Source of the DNA: Manduca sexta
Lineage: Eukaryota > Arthropoda > Insecta > Lepidoptera > Sphingidae
Assembly: GCF_014839805.1 (NCBI RefSeq)
Contig: NC_051134.1
Span: 13,175,170 to 13,239,169 of the forward strand
DNA: 64,000 nucleotides
Direction of reading: 5' to 3'
Below are positions 49,883 to 60,340 of this stretch, piece after piece; positions within the stretch are counted from its first letter, which is position 1, and every line of letters starts with the position of its first letter. The translations under genes and the position numbers were made by a program. The notes under the pieces are model-generated. The model searched no databases. It saw only the letters and a list, made by a program, of their open reading frames with translations, and was not told the DNA's origin.

Positions 49883-50149
49883 CAACTATATCATCATAGT
49901 ATCGTTTATTGCACAAAACAAGAGCAAAACATGTAAATCAAGTCTGTTCTTTATAAAAACATGTGCCACACGATGAAATTTTTAGGTATGCCGCAGTAAA
50001 TTATAGTACCACGGGTCTAGCACATAAACACGTCAATTACATTGCATCTTACGTAACTAGCTACTTTTAAATCCAAATATAAAGTCGGTAAATGTAAAAT
50101 ATTATGTCTATAATCGGAATTATTATATTGCCCTTTAAGAAAATAAAAG

Positions 50150-50470
50150 ACGCTTTATCTCTATCACCATTGGGGCTGAGGGGAATGGTTATGTTGGTTT
50201 CACTGGTCTTACAGCGCGTATGGGACGGCATGGCACCGGGATATCTTGTTGCAATAATTATACTGCTATTATGAATGTAGGTATACCTTACAATTTGTAA
50301 CACAACTTGTTGATTTGAACATTTTCGATAATACTCCGAAAGCCCGAGGCCGCACTAGTTGGCGAAATATGGTAGAGGCTTTCAGCATTGGGCAGACGAA
50401 GGCTGAAGAGAAGAAGAGAATATACTTGCAATATGCTCGGTACTTCGTACGAATAAAATGATTCATTTTA
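50150..50470. repeat. Possible dispersed repeat
   Basis: TTTCACTGGTCTTACAGCGC and CGAGGCCGCACTAGTTGGCG, with GGTAGAGGCTTTCAGCATTG, resemble moth dispersed repeat blocks. Ends are not defined. Confidence 0.3.
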
Positions 50471-50869
50471 ATAAGCTAGTATGATAGAAAATAGAAGTTA
50501 CGGGAGTATTTAAACTGGTAAAACTTGGCCGGAACAAGGCTATGGATAACTTGTAAACTACTACGACTCTATGTTATAAAATCAGGATTTTTCGAATATT
50601 AACATGAGACGTGAATATCTATTGACATTAATCACGCGCAACCGTAACAATAATATTAATTTCTACTACGTGTCTAGTTTTATTTTCATAACTACTTAAT
50701 GGTAATACTACATAATTATATGGTAAAAAAAAGAGCTCCAAAATTAATTTAAAATAAAGCAATCAGTCATAAACTATTCGATAGTGCAACACCTGCGTTG
50801 CTAAAAATCAGGTATCTACGTAAACGTATTGGGAAACATCCCGCCTTGTAATCACATGATAACGGTACA

Positions 50870-51096
50870 TTGTTGTTAGTGTTTCTCCTGAACCTTGGAC
50901 GATTTTCGATAAGGGCGGGAATCGCGGTCGCAGCGGCGGCACCAGCACCACACAATGTTAAAAACTATCTGTCGTATCAGTCGGAGTCGGCTGTCTGTTT
51001 GCATCACACCGGTCGGACGCACGATCGCTGCCCGCATGTTCCCGCGCGAGAAAGTTACCGGAATACACGAGCTGTTCTTTGGCTCCTCTGTTTAAA
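50870..51096 (+). promoter_or_regulatory. CpG-rich block, probable 5' untranslated exon of the acyltransferase gene
   Basis: A GC/CpG-rich stretch (GGTCGCAGCGGCGGCACCAG) ends in a very good donor, TTTAAAG|GTATGT. The next plus-strand coding start is the ATG at 52970. It is preceded by a T-rich tract and AG dinucleotides (GAAACGCAAAG, TTATAAG) that could serve as the acceptor. I infer a noncoding first exon and promoter. The 83-codon frame across it is not needed to explain it. Confidence 0.45.
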
Positions 51097-51704
51097 GGTA
51101 TGTTTTATTTTTGATTCTTAAAAGCAATTTTTTTAACGTCCGAAGTTATTTAAAATTTTATCTTTTTAACAAATACAAAACTTAACTTTGTGAATAATTG
51201 TAGTCCATAATTTCATGAAAAGATTTTTTTTTGTTATATATGAATACAATTCGTATGACGACTCTATGTTCGCGATGTTGTACGTAAATGTTACGTATTA
51301 CAAAGGATGCGAGGGTTGGACATGACGTTATCGCGTGCAATAGGGTCACAGCAGATAGATAGAAGTCAAGATGACCGGCCCGAACGGCTGACTTCATGAT
51401 AAAACGGTTATTGTTGATTTATAGCGAAATGCACCACAATCATTAGCTAATGTAATGATTGCCGGTCCAATAGTCCTAATCATTGCTATAAACAAGTTAT
51501 ATTACATCATTACAATGTACTCGGTCTAGTTTCATTAAAGAAAAAAACTTTATGTCTTGTGTATCTATCCTTGTAAATGTTTTTCAACTTATTCAATAAA
51601 AAACATAATTAACATCTTCAGGTCCAAACATCTAGAGTCCTCATCTAGAGTGTTGGTTTCATATCAGGATTTCATGTTTTATGGATACCCACTCTACCAT
51701 AATA

Positions 51705-51770
51705 GTCTTTAAAAATCTGACTTAATTTGAACCATACTCAATTTCAATATAAATTTCTTTCGCAAATCGT
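51705..51770 (+). repeat. Dispersed repeat pair, copy 2
   Basis: AATCTGACTTAATTTGAACC followed by ATACTCAATTTCAATATAAA, matching 49425-49510. Confidence 0.4.
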
Positions 51771-52969
51771 AGGTAGCGTAAAATAATATACAACCTCAGA
51801 TTGCAGTCATCATAAATGCACGATTTTGGGCTATAGTTTAAAACAGTTGATTTTTTCAGAAACTTAAAAAAAAGTCTTGTGGTAAGAGTGCGTTTGAAAG
51901 GCAAAGTTTATAAATAAAGGCACGTGTCTGTATAAACTTCAAGTTTACGACAAGCCTACCTATACAGACCACATTTAGTAGCTTGGTGAATGGATCTAAC
52001 CTTTCACTGCTTTGAGAGTAGTGTAGTGAAAGTCTCTGAATATCAAATGGCGCGTCTATAGAATATCTCAAAAAACAACATAGGAATAAGAATATTTAAA
52101 TCTGTCGATTGGTTTAAATAAACTATTATTGGTGGAATTGAATTCGGTAAATTTCAACGTAATATTTTATGCAACGTTTACAAATCATTGGACTCTAAAA
52201 ATCAAAATCTAATTGATAGATACTATTTGCACATTAGATCCTAAATTAAAAAATCCAAATTTAAAAACCCGGGACAAAAGACTGCCTGTCGCAGAGTATA
52301 TTTAGACTTAAATTGACCCAGAGCGACTTACGATAAAGACTTTTGTTAAAAAACGATGTAACTATAAATATTTATATAATTTTCGACGCCTCCGTGTTGT
52401 AATAGGTAGTAACGTATTATGAACAAACTTAAATATTTTTGTGCAAAAGTTCCGGTTTGGTAATAGCATAATGATTAAACAAGTGTATTATAAACAATGA
52501 TAACCCGTAAGAAAGAATTGAACTGAATATTGTATAGAAATGCGTTATCAAATAGGCATTGATAATATGTTATTGTTTACCGAACGTGTAGGGATCGATT
52601 CGAATAGGAATGGCAATAAATTAATGCTATTTAGATACATACGTATTTGACATAGATCTAAGAAAACAGAGCACTAACATTCATTTTTAATAAACTCAAT
52701 GAGTGTCATGTAATGTCCGAGGAGTTACTTAGCAGAAAGTTATGGAAAACATTTCATTTTACTTGCGCCTTGACCTTTTGTGCCAAGTGTAAAAATAATT
52801 CAAAAGTCCTATCGAGGATCACCCAAATTAATTGCAGCAAAAAACGTATAGATTTAGAATAAGCTTAGCTAAGATTAATTAAACTTGAACTAAAAATAAA
52901 AAATGTAGTTTAACTCTATTTTTTTCATATCAACCGAAACGCAAAGATCTATTATAAGGAGCAGTGAAA

Positions 52970-53084
52970 ATGAGCACGCCACGAAAAAGAACTATAGGAC
53001 GTGTCATCCTGGAAGAAATATATACGTATTGCGCCTTTTGGATTGCGGTATCGGCTCTACCAGCATTAGCCGTCTCTTACATTG
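52970..53084 (+). CDS. WSD acyltransferase exon 1
   Basis: 115 bp from ATG to donor ATTG|GTAAGA. It encodes a basic start (MSTPRKRTIGR) and a hydrophobic segment rich in Ala, Val and Ile that should span or anchor in the membrane. The ATG context GAAAATGAG is acceptable. One base carries over to exon 2. Confidence 0.8.
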
Positions 53085-56000
53085 GTAAGAATGTCAAAAT
53101 TATAATACAAAGTGTCCTTTTCAGCTGAGCGATTGAAATTCACTGAGAACAGTGATAAATTAATGTAAAACTTAGATAGATCCTTATAGAAGTATATTGA
53201 GTATTGAAATAAAACTATTTAAGTATTGGATCTTATCGCGGTTCTTATATTATAATAATTTTGCAGCTTACATGGTCACGGGGAGAGTGAGCTATTGGCC
53301 CGAAAAATCAACATTACAATAATATCTACCTATATTTAACATTTTTTTCCTCGAAACATCGGGTGATAATTATAATATAAAACCGCGATAAAATCGGAAT
53401 AAAACTTTTATTTCAATGTTCATTTACATAAACTTAATAAATCATTAAATATTATGTATAGATGATCAAAATAGACTAATGTGTTATAGATATAAGTAGG
53501 TATTACCAATTATATTATTAGCCGTTATAATACAGGGGATGCAGGGTTCTCCATTTGATGCTAATGAAGAGCAATCCAAATATTTATTATGTATACTTAG
53601 CTAAAATTACACTGACCTGTCTTACTGGTCAATATATACAGTCAATGTATACAGCTAATCCCGAAACGAAACTCCTTGGATCGCGTTATTGAAGGAGTTT
53701 ACCCTTCCATAAGGTGGCCTATTCAATCGGATTCAAAATATATCCAACGAAATATATCAGTAAATAGATATTGCAATATCACTTAGCGACAGTTGTAGAC
53801 ATTTTTTATGTTAAGTATTTAAATCAGCAGAAGGTAAACGGCCGATAATGCGTGCAAGACATTTGTTTGTCTTAATCAGCACTGTTGATGTCGCAAGAAG
53901 ACGATAAAAAAATATTATACGAATTACTTTAATAGCCACTTTTTTCATTAGATAAAATATAATTTTATTGATACAAATTAAATATATTTAGGAAATTTTT
54001 TAATAAATAATACTGGTGAATTAAAGCTTTACTATTTATGTAGTATAGGTAATTACAATTACGTTGCCTGGTTTGTAAAACTTCTATGTTATTCTTGACG
54101 CATGCGTCGTTCGGTACGTGTTTTGCATGATGTTTAATTTTCCCTATGACATAATTATTATTTAAACTCTATTTTCTCTTATTCCAGTCGTTCGAATAAG
54201 CAAGCATTTATGGCTCAAGCTGTTATCGAGCCGATACCCAGGTCTGGAGTTCATCAAAACTGACACAGTTCGCTCTTTACTCGACACTCATAGAAATCAG
54301 GGAATTATAAATGTATTGCTTTCTGTGAAAGGTATGTAACTAGTTATCTATATTTTACTACTACTGTCGGGTCGACAGACGTTGTCCTGTCTTAACTATG
54401 AATTTGCAGCACGCATTCTGTCAATCGCTGACAGTTATTTCAAACGATTGACAGTTATATAAAATTAATATTTTAGTTAAGTTTTCTTAAATTTTCTAAT
54501 TTTCCGCGCAATTTTTTAAATTTTCTCTTTCATAAGAACCTTCTCCTGATAATAACAAACACACAAAAAAAATTAGTAATATCGTTCCAGCCGTTCACGC
54601 GTTATGGCGTGACCAAGGAAAATATGGATTCATTTTTATACATATAGATAGAAAAAAATCACAGATTAAAAAAAACACCATATATTAAAACTTTCCGAAT
54701 GTATAGATTATACGTATATGCGATATAATGCCTAGTTCGATCGCTATTGCAAAAATAAAAAACAAATCTTGTTTAATTTCAGGAATTCCAATGATTGACG
54801 AATTAAAATACCAGCTGACACAACATGTGATCGATAAAAGAGACAAGGATGGCGAGCTCATGTTCCCAAGACTGCGGCACCAACTCGTTTCCTGCTGGGG
54901 TAACTATGCGTGGGACAGGAACGTGGCCTTCAGGACGGAGAACCACTTCATCGTAGCTAACGCTGTCTACAGGGGACGGCAAGTTAGCGATAGTAACATT
55001 CAGGTAGGAATCTCAATATCTATTCTGAAATTACGGTATACTAGCTTTTGCTCACGGATTCGCCCGCGCGAAGGTGTTTTCCGTGATAAAAATCCGTTCA
55101 GTAGATTTCGAGAAAATCCGAGATAGCAATTTTATCCGACTTGCTTGATATGAATCATTATATTATGACCGAATTACAAAAAATCATTATAAATTGTAGC
55201 CTATGTGTTATTCTAATATATAACTAATATTACTGTAAAGTTTCATCCAAATTCGTGCAGTGGATTTTTCGAGAAAGAGGAACAAACATACATACATCTA
55301 TACTCACAAACTTTAGCATTTATAAGTAGGATTGGTAAAAAAATATTTAATTAATAATTAATTACATTAATGTTCATGTATTCTGTTCTAATTTAAACAA
55401 TAAAAGGTCAGTTGCAACTGAACCAAACTAAAACCGCGATTAAGAATACAATACTCTACACAAGGTTGTTACTTAAGTTACTGCAATAATATCGATTTCT
55501 CATTTCAGGAGTACGTTAGCGACATAGTGTCGAAATACTTTCCACCTGATCAACCTCCTTGGCAGTATATTATCATACCATACACTACATCAGAGCCAAA
55601 GTACTACATTTTAATCCGAGTACACCATCTACTGTTATCAGGGAAGCAATCCCTAAACATTGGAGATTTACTGCTCGTCGAACAATTGCAATCAAGCGAG
55701 AGATTAAATACACATGAATGTGCTCCGCAAAGTCCTTTGACGCGGCTATTCCCAACGCCATCCGCTATTCCAGAACTGTGGGAGAAGTTGAACGAAAATC
55801 TGTCCAACACCTGGAACGAGTTCGTCTCAGAATATGATCCAGTGGAGAGTCCTCGAGCACTGAAGAGCTTGCCTGGCGCGTTCCATGTTGCAGGTTTAGT
55901 ACTCATATCAGGTGTCAGCGCGTTAAGAGAGCTAACTAAAAGTTCAAACGGTCGGGACGCGCAGTCAAGCGGACCCATAACGGCCACCATGCTGCTAGCT

Positions 56001-59000
56001 GCGATTCAAAAAGAGTGCAAGCGAAGAAATTTGACTATACTTAGGGTAATATATAAAAAATTACGTATACAAAAATTACGTCTAGCAATGGGTACCCAAT
56101 GCTATTTGTTAATATCTGAATGTCATAAAATTGTAATTATTGCTCTACCACAAAAAAAATTATCATAATTTAGATACCTACCTAGCACCTAATATAAAAA
56201 TAGAGAGAGAATTATGACAATAGTTTTTACGGGCAAGTTGTAACAAATGTTTTTGTACATACCTTAATTGATGGGTAGCTCTGGCATTATGCGGGATTTA
56301 GGTCTGAAATCCTCATAGAGCACTCTTAATAAAATAATGACCTATTCCAAAATTGTTAATTTGTGGGAATCGTCTAAAAACTAATTTCTTTTGGCAAACT
56401 TTACTTTTTCTTCCTTTTTTTCGTGCTATAGGTTTAATTTTTGACCTACATTTAATAAGTTCAATTGTATAGCAACTTAAAGAAAAGGTCACTAACACAA
56501 ATCGTTTCTTTGACTATTCCCACAAATTAACAATTTTGGAATAGGTCAATATTCTATAAAGCGAGCGAGAGGTAGAGTCTACAAGTAAAAACGCGTACCT
56601 ACATAAAAGGAATATTTATAGTAAATTTTATTTTTTACAGATTCTTATCTCACCACTTGTAACAGCGGACCCTAGGAAGTGGCCACGTCATACATTTGGG
56701 TCAATGTTCTTTACTATACGTACTTTAATAAAGTTCCCGTTCCGTTTGAAAGACGAACTTGTTGCACTAAACGAACTTAAAAGGTTTGGGCACGCGAAAC
56801 AACCCGACACTTTGACATGGAAGTACGGGGAACTGGCGCAGCTGTGTGTGAGAGCTACTAGTGAGGCGTGGCGAGGGATGATGGAAATCTACAGAGCTCC
56901 CGCTAAACTCTGGACTGATACTATCAGAGCTGACGACGGACAGAGACATTTGCTGCAGACAATTTCTTTATGCGGAAGAAAGGTATTTGTGTATATGTTT
57001 ACCCACAATGAAAATATTTTCTCACCTTGCTATTAGTTTACATGATGCAACTTACTTGAACTTAGACTTATTTATAGTGACTAAAACTATGTTTTTACTT
57101 TCCATGCTAAGTAGATAGAAATCGTCTACACATTTCCCTTCAGCATAGCCGGAGGGTCGTGGAGTAGTGTCAATTTAATCAATTTGACAGAAAATGTTTT
57201 ATCACGTTGTCAGGTTAGCATGGGTCCGATTTAAATGTCTAAATAGGAAATTTGAGGGACCAACTAATTGGAAGGAAACATTAAATAAAAACCCTGCGCA
57301 GGAGTGAAAGTATTGATTAAAACAAAATTCGTTTTGTATAGTCTTTTGAGTTCTGTCTACAAATTGCGTAGTTATGCAACAAGGACAATGTGCAAAAATA
57401 ATAATGGGCCTTCGGCGCAGTGTGTGTAACAGTTAACGAATCCGATCAACCAGACGTGACCAGAAATAGGTTTCCGATTAACTTTTTGATAGGTAAGGTT
57501 TCTCAGTTTTCATAGGGTACCTAAAAAAGGTCACTGGCCACATTCTGGAAGCTCCCTGGCTTCGGGCGCGACGGGTCATTGCACCACCATGTCATGTCGG
57601 TAGTCAGGAGACCCGGCTTTATAAAAACTTATTTTTCGACACTTCCTTTGAATACAGATACCTATCTAGTTACTAGGTAGTAAGTATATTACATCATGAT
57701 TGTGTAGGTAGCCGCATGGTCGAAGCCAGTGTCTCGCGAGGGAGTGGAGCGCGCTGCGCGTGCGCTCGGCGTGTCGTGCACAGACATCGCGCTGTTCGCT
57801 GCCACCGACGCTCTGCGGGCGTTCTTTGAACAGGCGCACGCGCATCCGCCAGAAGTTGTGCTTACTACGGCGAGGGCCGCCTCCGAAGAATTCCTCTTCA
57901 CTTTTTCGGAAGGACAGGGGAAGATGTATAAAAAGTCGCAAACGGGCGGTACGTTAACAATAAAAGTTATAATACACTCGAAATTATGAAATCCAATTCT
58001 CGAGCAAACCAAAAATAATTAGGATACAGGTTGGTCATATGCGCCGAATATGAAGGTTACCTATCACTGCGTGGCATATTATTTTCGAATTAATGCCTTT
58101 GTTAAATTCTGTTAATTAGGCAACGTAGTAAGTATTAAACATTTCACTTCCAGGCATGATCTGCTTAGCATTACCAATAGGTGCTACACCACGCCGTATC
58201 GCTTCAGTAGTAGAGCACGCGTGCAGTCGCCAGAAGGCGCTGGCGGGCGCGTGGGCTGCGCAGGCGCGGTGCGGCGCTCTCACCAGGGCCGTTCCCTCGC
58301 CCTTCGCCAGGCTGACACTCAACCTCCTGTCTCGAAGATATGCTGTTTCATACGCGGAGATCAACGCTCCGGCTAATGCGCGGCAACGGAACACGCTGTG
58401 GGGCCAGACTGTTGATGATGTAGTGTATTGGCGTCCACCGCAAGCTAATATTAGAAAGTATTGTGCCTTACTACCTTATTACTTACAATGAATATTCAGT
58501 GGGATCGTTCGAAGTTAAAAGATCATCTTATTTACGATCTACTTACTAATTTAATAAGCACCTCACGACGTACTGTCCATCATGCCATTGCATCGACAAT
58601 AATAGTAATTTGACTAATACAATAAAGATATATAAGTATTAAAATGGGGGGACACTTTTGTTTACATACGGTATGTTATTTCTTTTTCCAAAAACATAAT
58701 TTGCAGACTATACATACATATAATACGAAAATCAAAATATATATTTGTCTTCGATTATGTTACTGAACATAGATATTTTAACAATGATTATAACGCCTAT
58801 TTTATATTACAGGCATGTCAATCACAGTGATTCAGTACGCAGACACAATCCGGATGGCCGTGATGACAGACTCTCGTCTCTCGCCCTCGCACACGGTACC
58901 GGCGACGCGTTGGTCAGTCGTAGTAGAGCAACTAATATCTAAAGTCGACCAGGGAATCGCCAGAATATCTGCGCAAGCGCAAATACCTGATGTGCCACAG

Positions 59001-59141
59001 ATCGTCACAACTACAGGGCCTGAAGTTAGTAGTAATAATGAAGACGATTTTCATGAAGAATCTAGCCAGAGTACGCTTAAGCCACCTTCTCCAACCATCG
59101 CGAGTCCGCCACCGCTGCGCCGGAGCATCACTCATCATTAG
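52970..59141 (+). CDS. WSD-family (wax ester synthase/DGAT-like) acyltransferase, complete gene
   Basis: Eight exons (52970-53084, 54188-54331, 54783-55003, 55509-56045, 56641-56982, 57708-57948, 58154-58462, 58813-59141) give about 745 residues. The order of features is that of the WS/DGAT O-acyltransferase family, which joins fatty acyl-CoA to alcohols or diacylglycerol. An N-terminal membrane helix (CAFWIAVSALPALAVSYIG, residues about 21-39) is followed by a condensation-type core with FPPDQPPW and VHHLLLSG near residue 198, then a WSD C-terminal domain (GMICLALPIG, RNTLWGQTVDDVVYWRPP, MSITVIQYADTIRMAVMTDS). The catalytic HHxxxDG reads HHLLLSG. The last about 50 residues are acidic and Ser/Pro-rich. 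Likely anchored in the ER. Substrates cannot be told. Only the exon 7 donor is uncertain. Confidence 0.88.
54188..54331 (+). CDS. WSD acyltransferase exon 2
   Basis: 144 bp, acceptor CTTATTCCAG, donor AAAG|GTATGT, phases matching exons 1 and 3. It encodes VRISKHLWLKLLSSRYPGLE and SLLDTHRNQGIINVLLSVKG. Confidence 0.83.
54362..54652 (+). repeat. RTE-like LINE 3' end, copy 2
   Basis: Collinear with 5177-5464: GACAGACGTTGTCCTGTCTT, GCATTCTGTCAATCGCTGAC, CCAGCCGTTCACGCGTTATG, GGCGTGACCAAGG and a TATAGATAGA end. It lies in intron 2 of the acyltransferase gene in the sense orientation. The two copies differ by scattered substitutions and small indels. Confidence 0.75.
54783..55003 (+). CDS. WSD acyltransferase exon 3
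   Basis: 221 bp, acceptor TTAATTTCAG, donor ATTCAG|GTAGGA. It encodes GIPMIDELKYQLTQHVIDKR, then FPRLRHQLVSCWGNYAWDRN and FRTENHFIVANAVYRGR. This corresponds to the N-terminal lobe of the acyltransferase fold, ahead of the conserved HH motif. Confidence 0.87.
55004..55508 (+). other. Intron 3 with decayed LINE sequence
   Basis: GCTCACGGATTCGCCCGCGC near 55050 and TTTCATCCAAATTCGTGCAG near 55243, followed by AACATACATACATCTATACT, are the usual pieces of an RTE-type LINE 3' region. It is eroded and has no ORF. Confidence 0.5.
55509..56045 (+). CDS. WSD acyltransferase exon 4 (HH motif)
   Basis: 537 bp, phase 0 to phase 0, acceptor TCATTTCAG, donor CTTAGG|GTAATA. It encodes KYFPPDQPPWQYIIIP, matching the PLDRxxPLW region of WS/DGAT proteins, and then IRVHHLLLSGKQSLNIGDLL, where HHxxxDG is expected. 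The Asp is Ser. Downstream are FHVAGLVLISGVSALREL and an AIQKECKRRNLTIL end. Confidence 0.9.
56338..56548. mobile_element. 211-bp MITE in intron 4
   Basis: Perfect 32-bp terminal inverted repeats, TGACCTATTCCAAAATTGTT... and ...AACAATTTTGGAATAGGTCA. A target duplication is not clear. It is nonautonomous and has no ORF of its own. Confidence 0.82.
56641..56982 (+). CDS. WSD acyltransferase exon 5
   Basis: 342 bp, phase 0 to phase 0, acceptor TTTTTTACAG, donor AGAAAG|GTATTT. It encodes ILISPLVTADPRKWPRHTFG, FPFRLKDELVALNELKRFGH and a Trp-containing stretch (EAWRGMMEIYRAPAKLWTDT). It links the two lobes of the fold. Confidence 0.85.
56983..57707 (+). other. Intron 5
   Basis: No nested gene. 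57400-57610 is GC-richer and may contain retroelement remnants (GCCTTCGGCGCAGTGTGTGT), not classifiable. Confidence 0.4.
57708..57948 (+). CDS. WSD acyltransferase exon 6
   Basis: 241 bp, acceptor ATTGTGTAG, donor GGGCG|GTACGT; one base carries over. GC-rich, unlike its introns. It encodes VAAWSKPVSREGVERAARAL, TDIALFAATDALRAFF and EFLFTFSEGQGKMYKKSQTG. This is the start of the C-terminal lobe, where family members have a helix with DxxLAAxxxALR-like spacing. Confidence 0.85.
58154..58462 (+). CDS. WSD acyltransferase exon 7 (3' border uncertain)
   Basis: Acceptor CACTTCCAG. It encodes GMICLALPIGATPRRIASVV, LTLNLLSRRYAVSYAEINAP and RNTLWGQTVDDVVYWRPPQA, the conserved start of the WSD C-terminal domain. 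The next exon needs one base from this one. A donor that fits the phase is TATT|GTGCCT, giving an end at 58462 and the join ...ANIRKYC-MSI. An earlier GGC|GTCCAC also fits in phase but would delete conserved residues. If the exon is not spliced, the frame ends at 58489. Confidence 0.75.
58813..59141 (+). CDS. WSD acyltransferase exon 8 (terminal)
   Basis: 329 bp, acceptor ATATTACAG, stop TAG at 59139-59141. It encodes MSITVIQYADTIRMAVMTDS and the end of the WSD C-terminal domain, which normally closes with a strand of this type and a helix (ATRWSVVVEQLISKVDQGIA). A variable Ser/Pro tail follows (SSQSTLKPPSPTIASPPPL). Confidence 0.87.
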
Positions 59142-59244
59142 CTATAAATATTACATAGTAAAGAAACGAGTTTACACATGTACTGTGTACTGTTAAGGTA
59201 ATGCTGGATTTATTGTTTGCCATGACATTTAAAAAAAATATATA

Positions 59245-59250
59245 AATAAA
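59245..59250 (+). promoter_or_regulatory. Polyadenylation signal AATAAA
   Basis: AATAAA about 104 bases after the acyltransferase stop, followed by an AT-rich stretch. It gives a short 3' untranslated region. Confidence 0.6.
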
Positions 59251-60021
59251 ATAATAATTTTGAAAGTTAGCCAACCCACCAAAGTTATCGGATTACGATT
59301 TAGTACATTATGGTAATTCATACACGACTCGTTTCACTATTATTGCTATTCTTAGATGAAGACTATCATAGAATGAGGTGGGACAAATTCCTGTACATAT
59401 TAGACTGTTATTAGATTATATATTGAGTGATCAATTGAGACAAGATCTCTTATTTAGTACTTAAGTTCGATTTTGGACACCAAAATTTGAATTTATTAGT
59501 GAGATAGTCATAGACTCCAGAATATTGCACGCGTACGCATGATTTTTTGAAATTACTAATCAGAAAGCGTATTAAACTTTATAAGGTTCTTTCACTAGGT
59601 AGGAATTGAATCAAAATATTATACGCTGTAAGTTGTTTCTCGTAAGGCTGTAGGTCGCAAACGACATGCATTTGTTTATATTCAGAAATTATTTGAAATT
59701 AATTAAGAATAATTGGCAGCGGCACTGTAGCCTTTTGTAACCTCACCAGGAAAATAAAAACCGCACCATGTTATCTTTAAATATGGAACTAATTTCTTTT
59801 CCTGACAACGTTAACTTTAAAATTAAAACAGCAAAAGTGATCCCACAAATCAGGTTTTTTTATTTTCCTGCATAGGCAATACTCTTACATACGATTTATA
59901 ATTTGCTGTAGTGTTCTGCGATCTGCAGTCGTGTAGATATATACGTAATCAAGTGTTTAATGAACTCCCCTACAACCTAGGTCAATTATCAAACTGCATA
60001 TCAAGGATATAAGAATAGACT
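59251..60021. other. Intergenic space between convergent genes
   Basis: AT-rich DNA between the 3' ends of the acyltransferase (plus) and Dis3 (minus). No gene or bounded repeat is visible. Confidence 0.55.
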
Positions 60022-60027
60022 TTTATT
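60022..60027 (-). promoter_or_regulatory. Dis3: Dis3 polyadenylation signal
   Basis: TTTATT on the plus strand reads AATAAA on the gene strand, about 40 bases beyond the Dis3 TAA. The 3' untranslated region would be very short. Confidence 0.5.
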
Positions 60028-60067
60028 ATCAATGGTAAATAAATATACGTTTTATATTTTAAACAAT

Positions 60068-60340
60068 TTATTTTTTAGCCTTCTTTTTTTTGCTGGCTTT
60101 AGTGTTAGCCGGATCTTTTCTTTTCTTTTCATCACCTTTGCCCTTCGCTTTTTTCTGATTCGCTTCATCCACGTCCATTTTGCCTTCATCCTCCACCACG
60201 TAGCTAAAATCTGGCACGTACGGTTTCACCAATTGAAACACTAGTTTTTGATGCTGCAAGTTGGACCTATCAAGGCTTAGGCGTACAGTGATCTCATCAA
60301 AGGTCTTTAGGATAACATCGTCGCATACTTGGTAATGTTC
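60068..60340 (-). CDS. Dis3: Dis3 terminal exon
   Basis: 273 bp including TAA at 60068-60070. Acceptor ATCTCTTTCAG, phase 0. It encodes EHYQVCDDVILKTFDEITVR and LSLDRSNLQHQKLVFQLVKP (end of the S1 domain). A hydrophilic tail follows (VVEDEGKMDVDEANQKK then repeated KK/KR clusters), which looks like a nuclear localisation signal. Confidence 0.92.
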   Translation of the reverse strand, partial: EHYQVCDDVILKTFDEITVRLSLDRSNLQHQKLVFQLVKPYVPDFSYVVEDEGKMDVDEANQKKAKGKGDEKKRKDPANTKASKKKKAKK

